This document shows, in pieces, positions 42,110 to 52,845 of a stretch of DNA of 64,000 nt (the first letter of the stretch is position 1; each line of letters opens with the position of its first letter). The notes beneath the pieces are model-generated. The model saw only the letters and a list, made by a program, of their open reading frames with translations. It made no database searches and was not told the DNA's origin. The position numbers and the translations under genes are program-made. Source of the DNA: Cyrtodaria siliqua (taxonomy: Eukaryota; Mollusca; Bivalvia; Adapedonta; Hiatellidae); assembly GCA_037043455.1 (NCBI GenBank), contig JAWPHD010007179.1, positions 62,001-126,000 on the forward strand, given 5' to 3'.

Positions 42110-42365
42110 ATGGCTTAAATGTCATGGTCTGTCGTCCGTCTGTCTGTCCTGCCATGGTCTGTTGTCTCATGTCCGTTAGTCTTAACTTTTGTTGTAATCA
42201 GTCTAGTACCTTCATGTTGCATCCAGTCTTGACATAAAAGTTGGTAAGAATGACATTCAGTGTTTATATCAATGAAACATATATCGGACAAGTTAGAAAA
42301 ACACCAATATTGGGTTATAAATACCCGACGTATGACCCCTGATTTAACACAACATGTTGTATTTT
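42110..42365 (+). repeat. Single diverged unit of the TTGCATCC repeat family
   Basis: GTCGTCCGTCTGTCTGTCC, TTCATGTTGCATCCAGTCTT, ATATCAATGAAACATATATC and CCCCTGATTTAACA follow the order of the array at 28870-29425. An AT-rich palindrome (ATATATATACATATAT) follows. Confidence 0.6.
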
Positions 42366-42999
42366 AATATATATATACATATATTAATCAGAAAAAGGTA
42401 ATTATTTTGCGCTCATTTTTTCAGTGCAAAACTGGTCCAACTTGAGATCGAGTTCTTTTGCAGTGAAATTGTATTCGGAAAATAGGTTTGTCACTAGATA
42501 GACTTATTTTGCATTAAAATTTGAGAACAACTCCTGGTAATATTAATAAAGTGAAGATTGCATAATGCCTTTGTTTAGTATGCCTTTGTTTAGCACACCT
42601 ATCAATTTTTCGGCGCCAGCCGTTTAAGCTGGCTTTTGGCCTCGCAGGAGGTGTGTCTGTGTAAGCCTATCAAAACTCGAGTTGAAAGCGATACAGAAAT
42701 TATGAAAGCCGACAGTGTTCATTAAACTGAATGCTGATTGGCTAAATTTGTCTGACAAGGCCAAAGTAAACTAGTAGATTTGTTTATAGAGTGTAGTTGT
42801 TGATAAATGGTATATCGTTAGGTGAATTGTTACTTCAATCGTGACCGGAAAAGATGAAGAAAGGAATAGAAATGCAGAAATTGCAAATAAAGTATTCTGT
42901 TTTCTTGCAAAGTTCGTTAATTTTACATGGTAACTGGTAATGAAACCCTATTAAAAATTACATATTTCCGTGATTTCCTAGTCACGTGATTTTTCAAGG
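42366..42999. other. Unique DNA, no gene seen
   Basis: No recognisable coding sequence. A small GCCAG/CTGGC hairpin lies at about 42618-42635. Confidence 0.5.
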
Positions 43000-43395
43000 T
43001 GCCCGGATGTGTTCTTCTCCAAAACCACAAGGGCTAGAGCTTAGATATTATGTATATATCATCATCTAGTGGTCCTCTACCAAGTTTGTACAAATGGGGA
43101 CCAAAATATTCTTCTCATTTAAATTTATTTATACATTTAAAAATCTTCTCTGAAACCACAAGGGCTACAGCTTTGATATTTTGCATGAAGCATCATATAA
43201 TGGTCCTTTACCAAGTTGTATAAATGGTGACCCTGGGGTCAGAATAAGCCCTACCGGGGATCACCGGGAAATAAATTTTAAAACCTTTTTTGAAACCATA
43301 AGGTTAGAGCTTTGATATTTTGCATGTAGCATCATCTAACAGAGTACACTTTGCAAGTAGATCGATTCAGGCCCTCGTGGGCCTCTTGTTTTCAC
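43000..43395. repeat. Second element ending GGGCCTCTTGTTT
   Basis: Contains CTCTACCAAGTTTGTACAAA, GGTGACCCTGGGGTCAGAAT and TTTGATATTTTGCATG blocks at about 140-bp steps and closes with GGCCCTCGTGGGCCTCTTGT, as at 25395-26272. Confidence 0.75.
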
Positions 43396-43639
43396 GGTTA
43401 CGGCCCTTTGAATAGTTTAACAATGGCCTTCCGTAATGGAAGGCACTAACTTGTTTTGTTCAAATTCCCCACATTGGCACTGCCGTGTCAACTTTTAACG
43501 GAATATCGATGGAAAACGTTATATTGCTCTACTCTATACCTTACATTTCGCTATTAAAATTATTTCACTTCATGACCATCAATCACTTATACATTGTACT
43601 GTCCCAAACGCGCCGACTATCTTTTTTAAAGATATTTCT

Positions 43640-43870
43640 TGTTTCCCTTATTGTGAGTGCATGACTGGGTGGATGTGAGTGGACACATCTTCATCTTTCC
43701 CACTGGGAGCTCGACTTGTAAGTGAGGAAGTGTCGATTCTTACGGATGGCGGGAGGTGTACAGTATTGGTTCTACCCAGGAAAAGTGAGTGGTCTGTCTC
43801 CACCACAAAAATCGACCGTCATATATAACCTTACATGTGTTGAAAATGACGTAAAACACCATACAAAAAA
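43640..43870 (+). mobile_element. SINE-like 3' part (ATCGACCGTCATATATAA)
   Basis: Ends CCACAAAAATCGACCGTCAT followed by TGTGTTGAAAATGACGTAAA and ACACC. A partial second copy is at 53700-53765. The motif resembles the 3' end of a bivalve SINE, but no tRNA head is recognisable here. Confidence 0.45.
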
Positions 43871-43877
43871 TCATCAT

Positions 43878-44300
43878 ACCTCAAGGAATGTTGTTACACA
43901 AAGTCATGTCCAATAACTTTCATTTTGGTAGAGTTATGCCCCCTTTTGTTTATAAACTTTAATCTGCAACCTATCCAAGCTCATAACTGGCCGTAACTTG
44001 AAAAGTATGTGACATATGTTCATCAAACTTCACATACATCTGCATCTTACCTCAAGGAATGTTGTTGCATGTCTGACTTTTATTATGACAGAGTTATGCC
44101 CCTTTTTTATTAGATTGTATCCTGCAACCTAACCAAGCATATAACTGGCCATAACTTGAAAAATAGTTCACCTATAATTATGAAAATTCATACACATCTG
44201 TATCTTACCTCAAGGAATATTTGTACACCTTCCCAATAACTCTGATTTTCATTTGGCACAGTTATGTCCCTTTTTATAAAACTTAAAAACTGCTCCTTAT
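43878..44300. repeat. Degenerate 158-171 bp tandem repeat
   Basis: CCTCAAGGAAT occurs at 43879, 44050 and 44208, each preceded by CATCTGTATCTTA-like and followed by AGTTATGCCCCTTTTTT-like and ACTGGCCATAACTTGAAAA-like blocks. Confidence 0.75.
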
Positions 44301-44739
44301 TTCTCTTTTTTTTTAGCTTTATAGCATATATGTTGTGCATTTGTAATGAATCATGTTAAAATAGTGAACACATACTGATGTTTGCAACTGACATCCTCTT
44401 CAACACATTGTATATTTGAACATGGAAGGAGGTGAAACGGTTTATAACAAAATCTCATTATTTTTTAAACAGTTGTTAGTATACGTACGAGTGTGATTAT
44501 GTGGTGTGTGTTTTTTTAAGAATATGGACAAAACAACTATTACAAGATAGTCAGGTATGTTAGAGAGACCATCTTCTTTAAGAGATCACGTTTTCAGTTC
44601 CCCATTTATATTATTGTGAAGGCGATCGCAGATCAGGCCAATTTTGTTCTTCCTAATACAAGTTTGAGTGTAAATACGAACGACTGCATGCATATGCAAC
44701 AGAAATTCCTTAGATAGTTATATCCCCGCCAACGAAATT

Positions 44740-45312
44740 GAAGGAGGTGTTTATTTGTTACAGTCATAACATACCCAGGCAATTATAATATAGTAGATTA
44801 CAACAGGACCGGTCATTTATAGTATCTGTTGCGGTCATAACATACCCAGGCCATTGTAATATAGTAGATTACAACAGGCCCGGTCATTTATAGTATTTGT
44901 TATAGTCATAACAAACCCAGGCCATTGTAATATTGTAGATTACAACAGGCCCGGTCATTTATAGTATTTGTTACAGTCATAACATAAACAGGCCATTAAA
45001 TATAGTAAATTACAACAGGCCCGGTCATTTATAAAATGTGTTATAGTCATAAGATACACAGGCCATTAACTATTGTAGATTACAACAGGCCCGGTCATTT
45101 ATAGTATTTGTTATAGTCATAACAAACCCAGGCCATTGTAATATTGTAGATTACAACATGCCCGGTCATGTATAGTATTTGTTACAGTCATAACATAAAC
45201 AGGCCATTAAATATAGTAAATTACAACAGGCCCGGCCATTTATAAAATGTGTTATAGTCATAAGATACACAGGCCATTGTAATATTGTAGATTACAACAG
45301 GCCCGATGGAAT
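44740..45312. repeat. 71-bp tandem repeat with 3-unit higher order
   Basis: Eight copies of a 70-71 bp unit (GGTCATTTATAGTATTTGTT, AGTCATAACATACCCAGGCC, GTAGATTACAACAGGCCC). Units 3-5 and 6-8 match each other position by position (ACAAACCCAGG, ATAAACAGG, AAGATACACAGG), showing a 3-unit block of about 212 bp duplicated. Confidence 0.9.
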
Positions 45313-45345
45313 AAGGCATATTTGCAATTTGTATTGTAATTTGTC

Positions 45346-45951
45346 TGTTGTAAGGGTTTTGTAATGTATAAGATTACGTCCTTGCAGGTTTCTATATTTT
45401 TATTAATGTGGAACTAAACAGCCTGGAATTACAAAGAAATAACATTATAACTTAAATACAAAAACATGTACAAAGTAATTATTCTTTCATTCCAGCATGT
45501 CCAGCAAAATACATCATTTCATAATTATATACAAATTAAATAAAACAACACATACCAGGCAATGGCCTCACTACATTTACTCTTTATAAACAGGCAAATA
45601 AAGTATCTAACTTATGGCTATAAATGCATAAGTTTATTCTTGGAGAAGTATAACCTACTCCGATGACATCTGTGACAAAAGTGATATTAGAGAGGGCTTT
45701 TAGGCGGGAAACTAATTAAAGAACAAGGTTAGGTAACTGGTTAGGTAACCTATTCACATCATACCACATTCATACACATACTATAAATATACATACAATA
45801 TACATGTACACTGAAAGTAGTTCAGTGTCCAGTCTAAACTGTCCAGGTAAATACAAATGCTAAGGTTCAGTGGTTACTATAATTAAATGGAATGTAGGCA
45901 CTATCTTTAAAGGTACAGTAGACATATTGTTAAAATAAACACCTGTTGACA
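45346..45951 (-). repeat. 3' LTR of the Gypsy element
   Basis: Minus strand begins TGTCAACAGG and ends CCCTTACAACA (TG...CA). Compared with the other LTR I count 6 substitutions and no length change. Confidence 0.95.
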
Positions 45952-45968
45952 TACTCCCTTCCTAAGGA
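45952..45968 (-). other. Polypurine tract
   Basis: Minus strand TTAGGAAGGGAGTA directly precedes the 3' LTR, the expected place for plus-strand priming. Confidence 0.65.
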
Positions 45969-46444
45969 GAAAAATGGTTCCAAACATTTTCAGCTGCAAT
46001 ACATAAGATAATAGTTACATAAGAATATCCTGAAAGAAATACTTTACATTTAAATCCGACTGTAGCAAAGAAAGTGGGTAAAGATTGGTGGTAGAAAAAT
46101 ATAACATAAGGAAAACAACGGACTTTCAAAAAAAATCCTTAAAGAAAAAAACACAGTTCTTCGCTATTTTGCGAAATATTACTTTCTGAAAATACAACAC
46201 CACACACACTAAATATGTTAAACCGACAATAAAAACTATTTTCTTCATATGCCAAGAAGAAATTACTGCGATAATGTATCAATGTAATCTGTCTATAAGA
46301 ATACATTATAATACAGCAGTTGCATAATATAAAATTCCGCTTTCAGAATTTAATGACAAAAAACAGCGTTTTCTGTTCAACTTGCTGGTGAACAATAAAA
46401 ACAACCACAATGATTTTGAAATTAAAATCAGCATATTACTAAAT
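45969..46444 (-). other. 3' untranslated region of the Gypsy element
   Basis: About 480 bp between the third ORF and the purine tract. No coding similarity. Confidence 0.6.
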
Positions 46445-47173
46445 TCACGTATCATAACTGTTGTACTCCATCGGTTTAAATAAAATACTCGATGGTGTCC
46501 GGGTCTTTAACTTGAATGGGAAGATATACCCATTGCCCAAATCGAGTTGGGGCTTTTCGTTCTCGAACTGGTCTTCGAGAACCACCGTCGTCTTGCTGTA
46601 GCGATGGTACTCCATCGTATGGATTAGTTTATCATCCGTCAGAGGTGTGTCTGAGTTCACCTGGTCCAGAATTGACTTGGGTGGAAGACTAGTAGTATTC
46701 ACTGCTTCCAACCGAGAATTGTTGGGCACAGATGCAGAACTAGTATCTGACCGAGATGATACGGTTTCCTGCCGAGCAGCATTACTCAGGTCCGTTTCTT
46801 GCAGAGAATCATTAACCTCAGAATTTTGATTGGGTGTTGTAGGGCCATCCAACCGCTCAATCTCATTCTTAGTATGGTTATCTGCAGATGAAACGGGTTC
46901 CTGCTGAGTAGGACTTGAGACCGAGGCATCTCTTTGCTCTATAACAGGTTGAGTACTGTTAATAGAGTCGGTTCTGAGGGTAGATAAAGATTTTCCTTCA
47001 GAAATAGGAGAAATTGGAGGTTGAAAGCTGTTATTCCTCCAACTAGTTGTTGGTGCAGATCTCTGCCTACGTTGGGGAATAATGTAGCAAACTATCGAGG
47101 TGTCAGATTCAGAACTAGAGACATGTGATGTAAGCGGTTCCACAGGCTTTCCACGGGTTTTGCGTTTAGACAT
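46445..47173 (-). CDS. Third ORF or pol tail, 242 residues, low complexity
   Basis: Lies after integrase, in the same frame as the last integrase piece, separated from it by one TGA (47189-47191) and five codons. Rich in Ser, Thr, Asn and Gln (basic start MSKRKTRGKP, QRRQRSAPTTSW near 35). The C-terminal 60 residues are more ordered, with LIHTMEYHRYSKTTVVLEDQ and LDLGNGYIFPFKLKT. No signal peptide, transmembrane segment or glycoprotein pattern, so there is no support for an envelope. It may be a pol C-terminal tail reached by readthrough or a separate accessory protein. Confidence 0.55.
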   Translation of the reverse strand: MSKRKTRGKPVEPLTSHVSSSESDTSIVCYIIPQRRQRSAPTTSWRNNSFQPPISPISEGKSLSTLRTDSINSTQPVIEQRDASVSSPTQQEPVSSADNHTKNEIERLDGPTTPNQNSEVNDSLQETDLSNAARQETVSSRSDTSSASVPNNSRLEAVNTTSLPPKSILDQVNSDTPLTDDKLIHTMEYHRYSKTTVVLEDQFENEKPQLDLGNGYIFPFKLKTRTPSSILFKPMEYNSYDT

Positions 47174-47188
47174 AACCTTGCGGTCTTG

Positions 47189-47767
47189 TCAAGGCGGACA
47201 TGGGACTGGGACAGGAAATGGGGCAATAAACTGCAATAACATATTGCGATGAAGTTTACGCTCTTTGCCTTGTCCGTCCTTACGTTTAACATTGTACACT
47301 GGCATATCCTTATTGGGAATACTTATTATCAAATAAGGAGGTTCTTCCCAACGATCTGCCAATTTATGTTTTCCTTTATGACCAACAGATCTAACTAAAA
47401 CTCTGTCTTCGACCTCAAGCTTGGACGCAGTGACCTTGCGATCGTAGAGCACTTTGCCCTTTGCGGCCTTTTTACCAGCCTCTTCAGCTGCTAGTTTATA
47501 AGCGGACTGAAGGCATTTCTGGAGCTTTTTAGCATAAGAATGCCGATCGGTACGACTGATCTGTGGTCCTGTACCCATATATGCATCTATGGGAAGCCTG
47601 GGATGCCACCCGAACATCAACAAATGTGGGGAATAACCTGTGGACTCACTCCTGGTCGCATTATATGCCTGTACCAAGGGTCCTACATAGGTTTTCCAGT
47701 CAGCTTTCTGGTCCACTTCGAGAGTACCGAGCATTTTAAGTATGATTAAAACGTTCGCAAGACCCAT
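47189..47767 (-). pseudogene. Gypsy integrase C-terminal part
   Basis: After a frameshift just past the third catalytic residue, this 192-codon piece has WKTYVGPLVQAYNATRSEST, GYSPHLLMFGWHPRLPID, a helical KKLQKCLQSAYKLAAEEAGK region, KVLYDRKV, DRVLVRSVG and a terminal GPY/F-like fold (DRWEEPPYLIISIPNKDMPV). This C-terminal domain binds element DNA ends. Broken from the catalytic core only by a small indel near 47740-47750. Confidence 0.85.
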
Positions 47768-48164
47768 TCGCTTGAGGATGGTATGGCGAAGTTCGAGTCT
47801 TTGCTGTGCCGGCTATCTTACAAAGTTCTTGTATTAACTTACTCTCGAAGTTTCTACCTTGGTCACTGTGTAGTTTTTCAGGAAAGGAGTAAAACCTGAA
47901 GAAATTGTCGTACAGTGCCTTGGCAGTAGTCTGTGCCAGTTGATTTCTGCAGGGTACCGCCTGAGCATACCTGGTAAAATGATCAGTAATAACCAGGATA
48001 TGTTCATACCCGCCTTTAGACATTTCTAACGACAGAAAATCAATACAGACTAATTCCATAGGTCTAGATGTTTGAATAGGGACCAATTCAGCTAACTGAA
48101 TATGTGACTTTCTGCGTATACAACGCCCACAATGTTCCACCCTGGCATTCACATCATTTTCCAA
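47736..48164 (-). pseudogene. Gypsy integrase catalytic core
   Basis: Carries the end of the zinc-binding domain ([10 protein letters not shown]), then the D,D-35-E core: Asp in [10 protein letters not shown], Asp in [11 protein letters not shown], Glu in [10 protein letters not shown]. All three catalytic residues are present. It is one base out of frame with the RT ORF upstream, and the change maps to a run of about 7 T on the plus strand near 48205-48213. A polymerase-slippage mutation or an assembly error are both possible. Confidence 0.9.
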
Positions 48165-50643
48165 GCCAGGCCAATAGAACCGTTGCCTTGCAAGCCACAG
48201 AGTTTTTTTCTTTTCCTGGATGACCTACGTCATCATGAACTCCTTTCAGGGCAAGAGCGCGAAAAGACTCTGTTATGACTAATTGCCTGATAGGCTGACC
48301 ATCTTGAGAAGTGGTTCTGTACAGAATATTGTCTTCTATGCAGAGACGATTCCATTCTCTAAGGAATTTCTGTACATTGGGAAACTCTTGCCGGAGTTCC
48401 TCCTCCCTTGGGCGAAAACCACTCTTAATTAGGTCAGACACCCTAGACACAACCGTGTCTTTTTTCTGTTCCACTACCCATTTAATTTTCTGCAAGCTTT
48501 CATACTGGATCATCTCCTCCTCGGCCGAAGAAGGGATGTTGCCAGTCGAAACACTTTCTGCTAATGGGATGTTGGCTGTTACTGCCACACATATGGCCTT
48601 AATAACCTCTGAGGAAACTGGGATCCGAGACAGTCCATCGGCATCTGCATTCAACTTTCCGGGCCTATAAGACAGAGTAAAGTTGAAGTTTGCCAAAGCG
48701 GCTATCCAACGGTGACCGGTAGCATCAAGCTTCGCAGTGGTAAGCACATACGTGAGTGGGTTGTTGTCTGTAACGACATTAAAGGAATTACCCTCTAGGT
48801 AATCGTTAAATTTGTCAGTCACAGCCCACTTTAAGGCTAGAAATTCCAACTTATGGGCTGGATATCTCTTCTCACTGGGTTTCAGACCTCGACTTGCATA
48901 TGCGATTACTCTTTCCACTCCGTCTTGCTTTTGGTAAAGGACTGCACCCAGTCCAGTACCTGAGCTATCTGTATGGAGGGTGAAGAGCAGTGAGTAATCA
49001 GCAAAGGCTAGTACTGGGGCAGTAGTCAACCTTTCAATAAGAGTTAAAAAGGCCTGTTGTTGGGACTCACCCCAAATCCATTCTGTGGGACTTTTTTTCT
49101 TTCTCTTCTTTGATCTGTTCACACCATTAGTGCAGTGGCCCTTAAGCAAGGCATTAAGAGGCTCTGCTATACTGGCATAAGATGCAATAAATTTGCGGTA
49201 GTAGCCGGCAAATCCAAGAAATTGGCGTAACTCCTTGACATTTTTCGGCACTGGCCAGTTTCTAATGGCAGAAATCTTTTCGGGCTCAGTGTGTATACCT
49301 TCTTTGGAAATGATATGTCCAAGATAAGAAATTGAGGGCATAAAAAGCTCACACTTTGAGGGTTTAAGCTTCAAACCATGTTGGGAAAGCTTAGAAAACA
49401 CTGCCTCTAGACGATTAATATGCTCCTCGAACGTTTTCGAGAATATGAGAATGTCGTCAAGGAAGACTATGCATTCTTTGAGATGTAGGTCACCCATACA
49501 TTTCTCTATCAATCTCTGAAAGGTGGCAGCAGCGTTTGTAAGACCAAAGCCCATACGATTCCACTCGTAGAAACCAAGATTACTTACTGAAAAGGCGGTG
49601 AAAGGCTTATTGTCTTCTTCTACCTCAACGTTCCAGTAACCTGACCGGAGGTCCAGTTTACTGTACATGGTTGAGCCAACCAGAGAGTCTACGGAATCAT
49701 CGAACCTAGGAAGCATATATGCATCTTTCCTAGTTCTGGAGTTGAGAAATCTCCAGTCAATGCAAAATCGCAATGACCCGTCATTTTTCTTCACCAATAC
49801 CAAATTGCTGGAGAAAGGACTGTCTGACTCTCTGATTACATCAGCGGCTAACATTTCTTTAATATGTTGCCTTACCTCCTCATATAGACCGGGAGGTATC
49901 TTTCGATAAGGTTGTTTGAAAGGGGTTGGGTCTTCTAGGACTATTTTGTGCTTTAGAAGATTAGTGCACCCTATATCGGTCGGTCCTTTGGAAAAAATAT
50001 GGTTCCAGTTGCCTAGAACTTGACGAACTCTGAGTAGTTGGTCAGGTGTAAGATTTTCAGTATTGACCTTCACACCTAGATCTTCTAAACACTGATCTGT
50101 ACTGGGGACTTTTGAAAACTCAGAAGCAAAATCATCAATAACTGACACTTCAGTTAGTTGACATATGTTGTTTTTCGGAGAAAGACGAATACTCTTTGCA
50201 GTCATATTGCAAATTATTACAGCAATCCTGGTAAACGATCCAGACTGTTTAAGTTTAACTACTCTGGGGCAAACAGTGTACCCGGAGGTGTTATTTACTG
50301 TGTTCTCCGTGACAACTTGTGGGATGTCATGACATATATTGCGAGCAACACAATTCAATGTTATTTGCTCATATGGTCCTACATTAACTGGTTTCTTGCC
50401 TGAAAGTTTGGCAGTGTATGTAACACAGTTAAGGCTATCAATGGCAACTTGCCATTCATTAGGAATAATACCAGATACTGAATCTGAAGGAGAATCCCTA
50501 AAGAGACGTATTATATTGGTTCCAATGATAATGGGACAACCTTCTGTAAATTCATTATCAGGGATAACAAGTATTGGAACTTCAAACTGTTTCTTTAAAA
50601 AGGAAACGTGTATTGAACATTCAATGTATCCAATATAATTCAA
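48154..50643 (-). CDS. pol: Gypsy pol: protease end, RT, RNase H, integrase start
   Basis: 829 codons without a stop. Residues 1-45 are the C-terminal half of the protease ([15 protein letters not shown]). A spacer runs to about 240. RT spans about 241-445 with [14 protein letters not shown] (Asp 331), [20 protein letters not shown] and the catalytic FLDD (394-397), followed by [11 protein letters not shown] and the connection [14 protein letters not shown]. RNase H spans about 545-675 with [13 protein letters not shown] (Asp 559), [10 protein letters not shown] (Glu 600) and [11 protein letters not shown]. The end (about 780-829) starts the integrase HHCC domain ([11 protein letters not shown]) before the frameshift. 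The first codon shown is not the true start, since the protease begins upstream in another frame. Confidence 0.95.
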   Translation of the reverse strand: MNYIGYIECSIHVSFLKKQFEVPILVIPDNEFTEGCPIIIGTNIIRLFRDSPSDSVSGIIPNEWQVAIDSLNCVTYTAKLSGKKPVNVGPYEQITLNCVARNICHDIPQVVTENTVNNTSGYTVCPRVVKLKQSGSFTRIAVIICNMTAKSIRLSPKNNICQLTEVSVIDDFASEFSKVPSTDQCLEDLGVKVNTENLTPDQLLRVRQVLGNWNHIFSKGPTDIGCTNLLKHKIVLEDPTPFKQPYRKIPPGLYEEVRQHIKEMLAADVIRESDSPFSSNLVLVKKNDGSLRFCIDWRFLNSRTRKDAYMLPRFDDSVDSLVGSTMYSKLDLRSGYWNVEVEEDNKPFTAFSVSNLGFYEWNRMGFGLTNAAATFQRLIEKCMGDLHLKECIVFLDDILIFSKTFEEHINRLEAVFSKLSQHGLKLKPSKCELFMPSISYLGHIISKEGIHTEPEKISAIRNWPVPKNVKELRQFLGFAGYYRKFIASYASIAEPLNALLKGHCTNGVNRSKKRKKKSPTEWIWGESQQQAFLTLIERLTTAPVLAFADYSLLFTLHTDSSGTGLGAVLYQKQDGVERVIAYASRGLKPSEKRYPAHKLEFLALKWAVTDKFNDYLEGNSFNVVTDNNPLTYVLTTAKLDATGHRWIAALANFNFTLSYRPGKLNADADGLSRIPVSSEVIKAICVAVTANIPLAESVSTGNIPSSAEEEMIQYESLQKIKWVVEQKKDTVVSRVSDLIKSGFRPREEELRQEFPNVQKFLREWNRLCIEDNILYRTTSQDGQPIRQLVITESFRALALKGVHDDVGHPGKEKNSVACKATVLLAWLGK

Positions 50644-50874
50644 TTTTGAACCATCAGCTGTTGAAAGTTCAATACCAAGGTAAAAGAGCAGGCTTATTCT
50701 TCAAAGAATGAAAAGCATGTTCTGATATGGTTGAAACCATGGCTCCTGTATCAATAAGTGATTTGAAACTCTGGTCGTTAACTGTTATGTTGTAGTTATT
50801 TGCAGTTCCAATCAATCTGTCTAGTAAAGGCCTATCCGCTTCACCAGCCTCTGTTTGGCCCTTAACAGAGGCGG
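50644..50874 (-). pseudogene. Gypsy protease active-site segment
   Basis: An aspartic protease core is encoded between gag and the pol ORF. SFKSLIDTGAMVSTIS includes the catalytic DTG (50741-50752). It opens after the gag stop and leaves frame near 50685, where the pol frame takes over. A small indel there separates active site and flap from the GTN block. Confidence 0.8.
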
Positions 50875-51354
50875 TTACCCTTTTGGGGGTGGACCTCTAG
50901 TGCTACTGAAGATACCTCGGCCAAACTGCCGACCAGGATTACCTTGACCTCTACCTCTACCATAAAAGGGTCTTGGAGGTTGTGGGTTTGAGAAAGAAGG
51001 TTGAAACTCTGGGGCACCAGGATTCAACGACCTATCTATAGGGCGGTTCAATAACTGAATAATCTGGTCCAGTTTAGACTCATATTTTGTGTCTAACCTC
51101 GTCTCCATCTCACTGACTTGCTTATGCAAATCGGAGCTAAGTGCTTGAAATTTTGATTCAAGAGACTGCTCTGAAATAGCATTTGCCTGTGCTTTACGAA
51201 CAGTGGATGAGATCGAAGGCTGTAAGTTGATCTCGCGGTCAACCATACGTATTTCCCTTAGGAGTAAGTTAAAATCTAATATGGTGTCATACTTATGACG
51301 AGTTTGTGACTTTAACCTCTCTGAAAAAAGGGATGTCCAGAACTTATGTCTCAA
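50875..51354 (-). pseudogene. gag: Gypsy gag, C-terminal half
   Basis: About 159 codons ending at a stop just before the protease. FWTSLFSERLKSQTRHKYDT and FNLLLREIRMVDREI belong to the capsid end. A probable coiled coil (QALSSDLHKQVSEMETRLDT) follows, and the tail is Arg/Gly-rich (FYGRGRGQGNPGRQFGRGIF). RG-rich nucleic-acid binding stands in for the usual CCHC knuckle, which is absent. The gag start lies beyond the 7.3-kb insertion. Confidence 0.85.
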
Positions 51355-51396
51355 TAAATCGTTCTTGGATTCATGATTAAGGGGGCCCTCTGGTGA

Positions 51397-52639
51397 AAAT
51401 CAAAACAGATAGAATTTTTTATTTCCCTGTTTTTTATGAAGACTAACATATTACTAGTTAGTTTCTGGGAAAATAATGATGTGTTGGTGATTTAACTTTT
51501 TAACAATATTAATCTTTAGCTATACACCCCCAAAGTGGGGTTTTAAATTCATAATCAGCTGAAAATTGGGTATGGCTTTAGAAATCACCTAATATTTTAT
51601 GTAAAAAAAAGAAGCAAATGAAAAAAAACTTATGAGAAGCTAAACAGGCATCAATACAAAAGTAAGAAAACCCTTAAAATAATAAAAATAGGAGAAATCT
51701 TTGAAGTTTTCAATTTCAGCACACCTTCTAATGAAACAAAAAAATCACAGAAAATTGCATTTTTGGGCAAATTTTGGGCAAGAATAACTAAAAAAAAATC
51801 AGATGAAATTTGTAATAAACTGGTATATAAATAGAGAATTTTAAGTTTATCAAATAAATGTGATAAAAAGTATATGTCGGTGTTCATCTAAAAAAGTTAC
51901 AATTAAACATGTTAAAGACCCATCATTTTATTATAGAAAAATATAGATATGTGCTTTGGTTTTATTTATTATGTCAAAGTCATTCTAATGACTGGCATAC
52001 ATACAGCTGATATACAAACATCACATCTAATTGAATTACAAACAGTGTATCAGTATATAATATACACAATATGACCAAAATACGTTAAAAGAGATGTTAA
52101 TTTACCCCACCCACTTCATTTTGTATGGTATATTTTACCCGACTGTTGTATTTGCTTGTGTATACTGAAATAGCATATGCCATGTTAGAATTAAAATTAA
52201 TGTTAACACAATGTTATATCAAATCCAAATAATCTATCTCTAAGTGTGATATAACACACAATATACAACAGTTTGTCAATCAGAAGTATGTTATTAATTC
52301 ACTCGTGTTTTTAGCCCTCGTGATATAATACCTGCACATATGATCTCACAACTGTGGCAAAGTGTGCGATATACCATTATTATGAATGAATCAAACCCTA
52401 ACACTGGTATGTCGCACAATATACCAAAGTTTAGAGATCAGATGTGTAGGAATTATATCTCGAGGCTAAAGCTCTCGGGGACATATAGGATCTCAGGGAT
52501 GATAGTGGTTGAAATGAAAACTGACATATAATAATCTATAATTATCGAACCTACATCAATGTGTGGGGTTCATGATTGAGAACATGTATACTAAGTATCA
52601 AGGATGTATGACTAATGGTTACTGGTATATGAGCTTGCC
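51397..52639. other. AT-rich left part of the TTAA transposon
   Basis: No gene or strong repeat seen. Low-complexity A/T-rich sequence. Confidence 0.5.
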
Positions 52640-52845
52640 AGAATTGTTTAACGGCTCATCAACACATATAGGTTATTTAGAGCCCCACCCATAAAAAAAG
52701 CAGGAGGATTTATGTCCCCTTACGATGGACGAGGCTAATTGGAAATGACCAACACTGAGGAAACTCAATGGCGCCGTTGAGGCTTGAACCCGAATCCTGT
52801 GCTTTTAAGTGCACTGCACTATCCACTATACAGGAACTTGACAAA
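52640..52845 (-). mobile_element. Degenerate SINE of the LINE-1-resident family
   Basis: On the plus strand AATTGTTTAACGGCTCATCA then GGTTATTTAGAGCCCCACCC, and further right a B-box complement GGCTTGAACCCGAATCC. Same family as 13956-14613, with a deletion in the middle. Confidence 0.75.

Noticed and set aside
46445..47173. Third Gypsy ORF as an envelope gene
   Set aside because: No signal peptide, hydrophobic fusion or membrane segment, and no cysteine pattern. Only one cysteine is visible.
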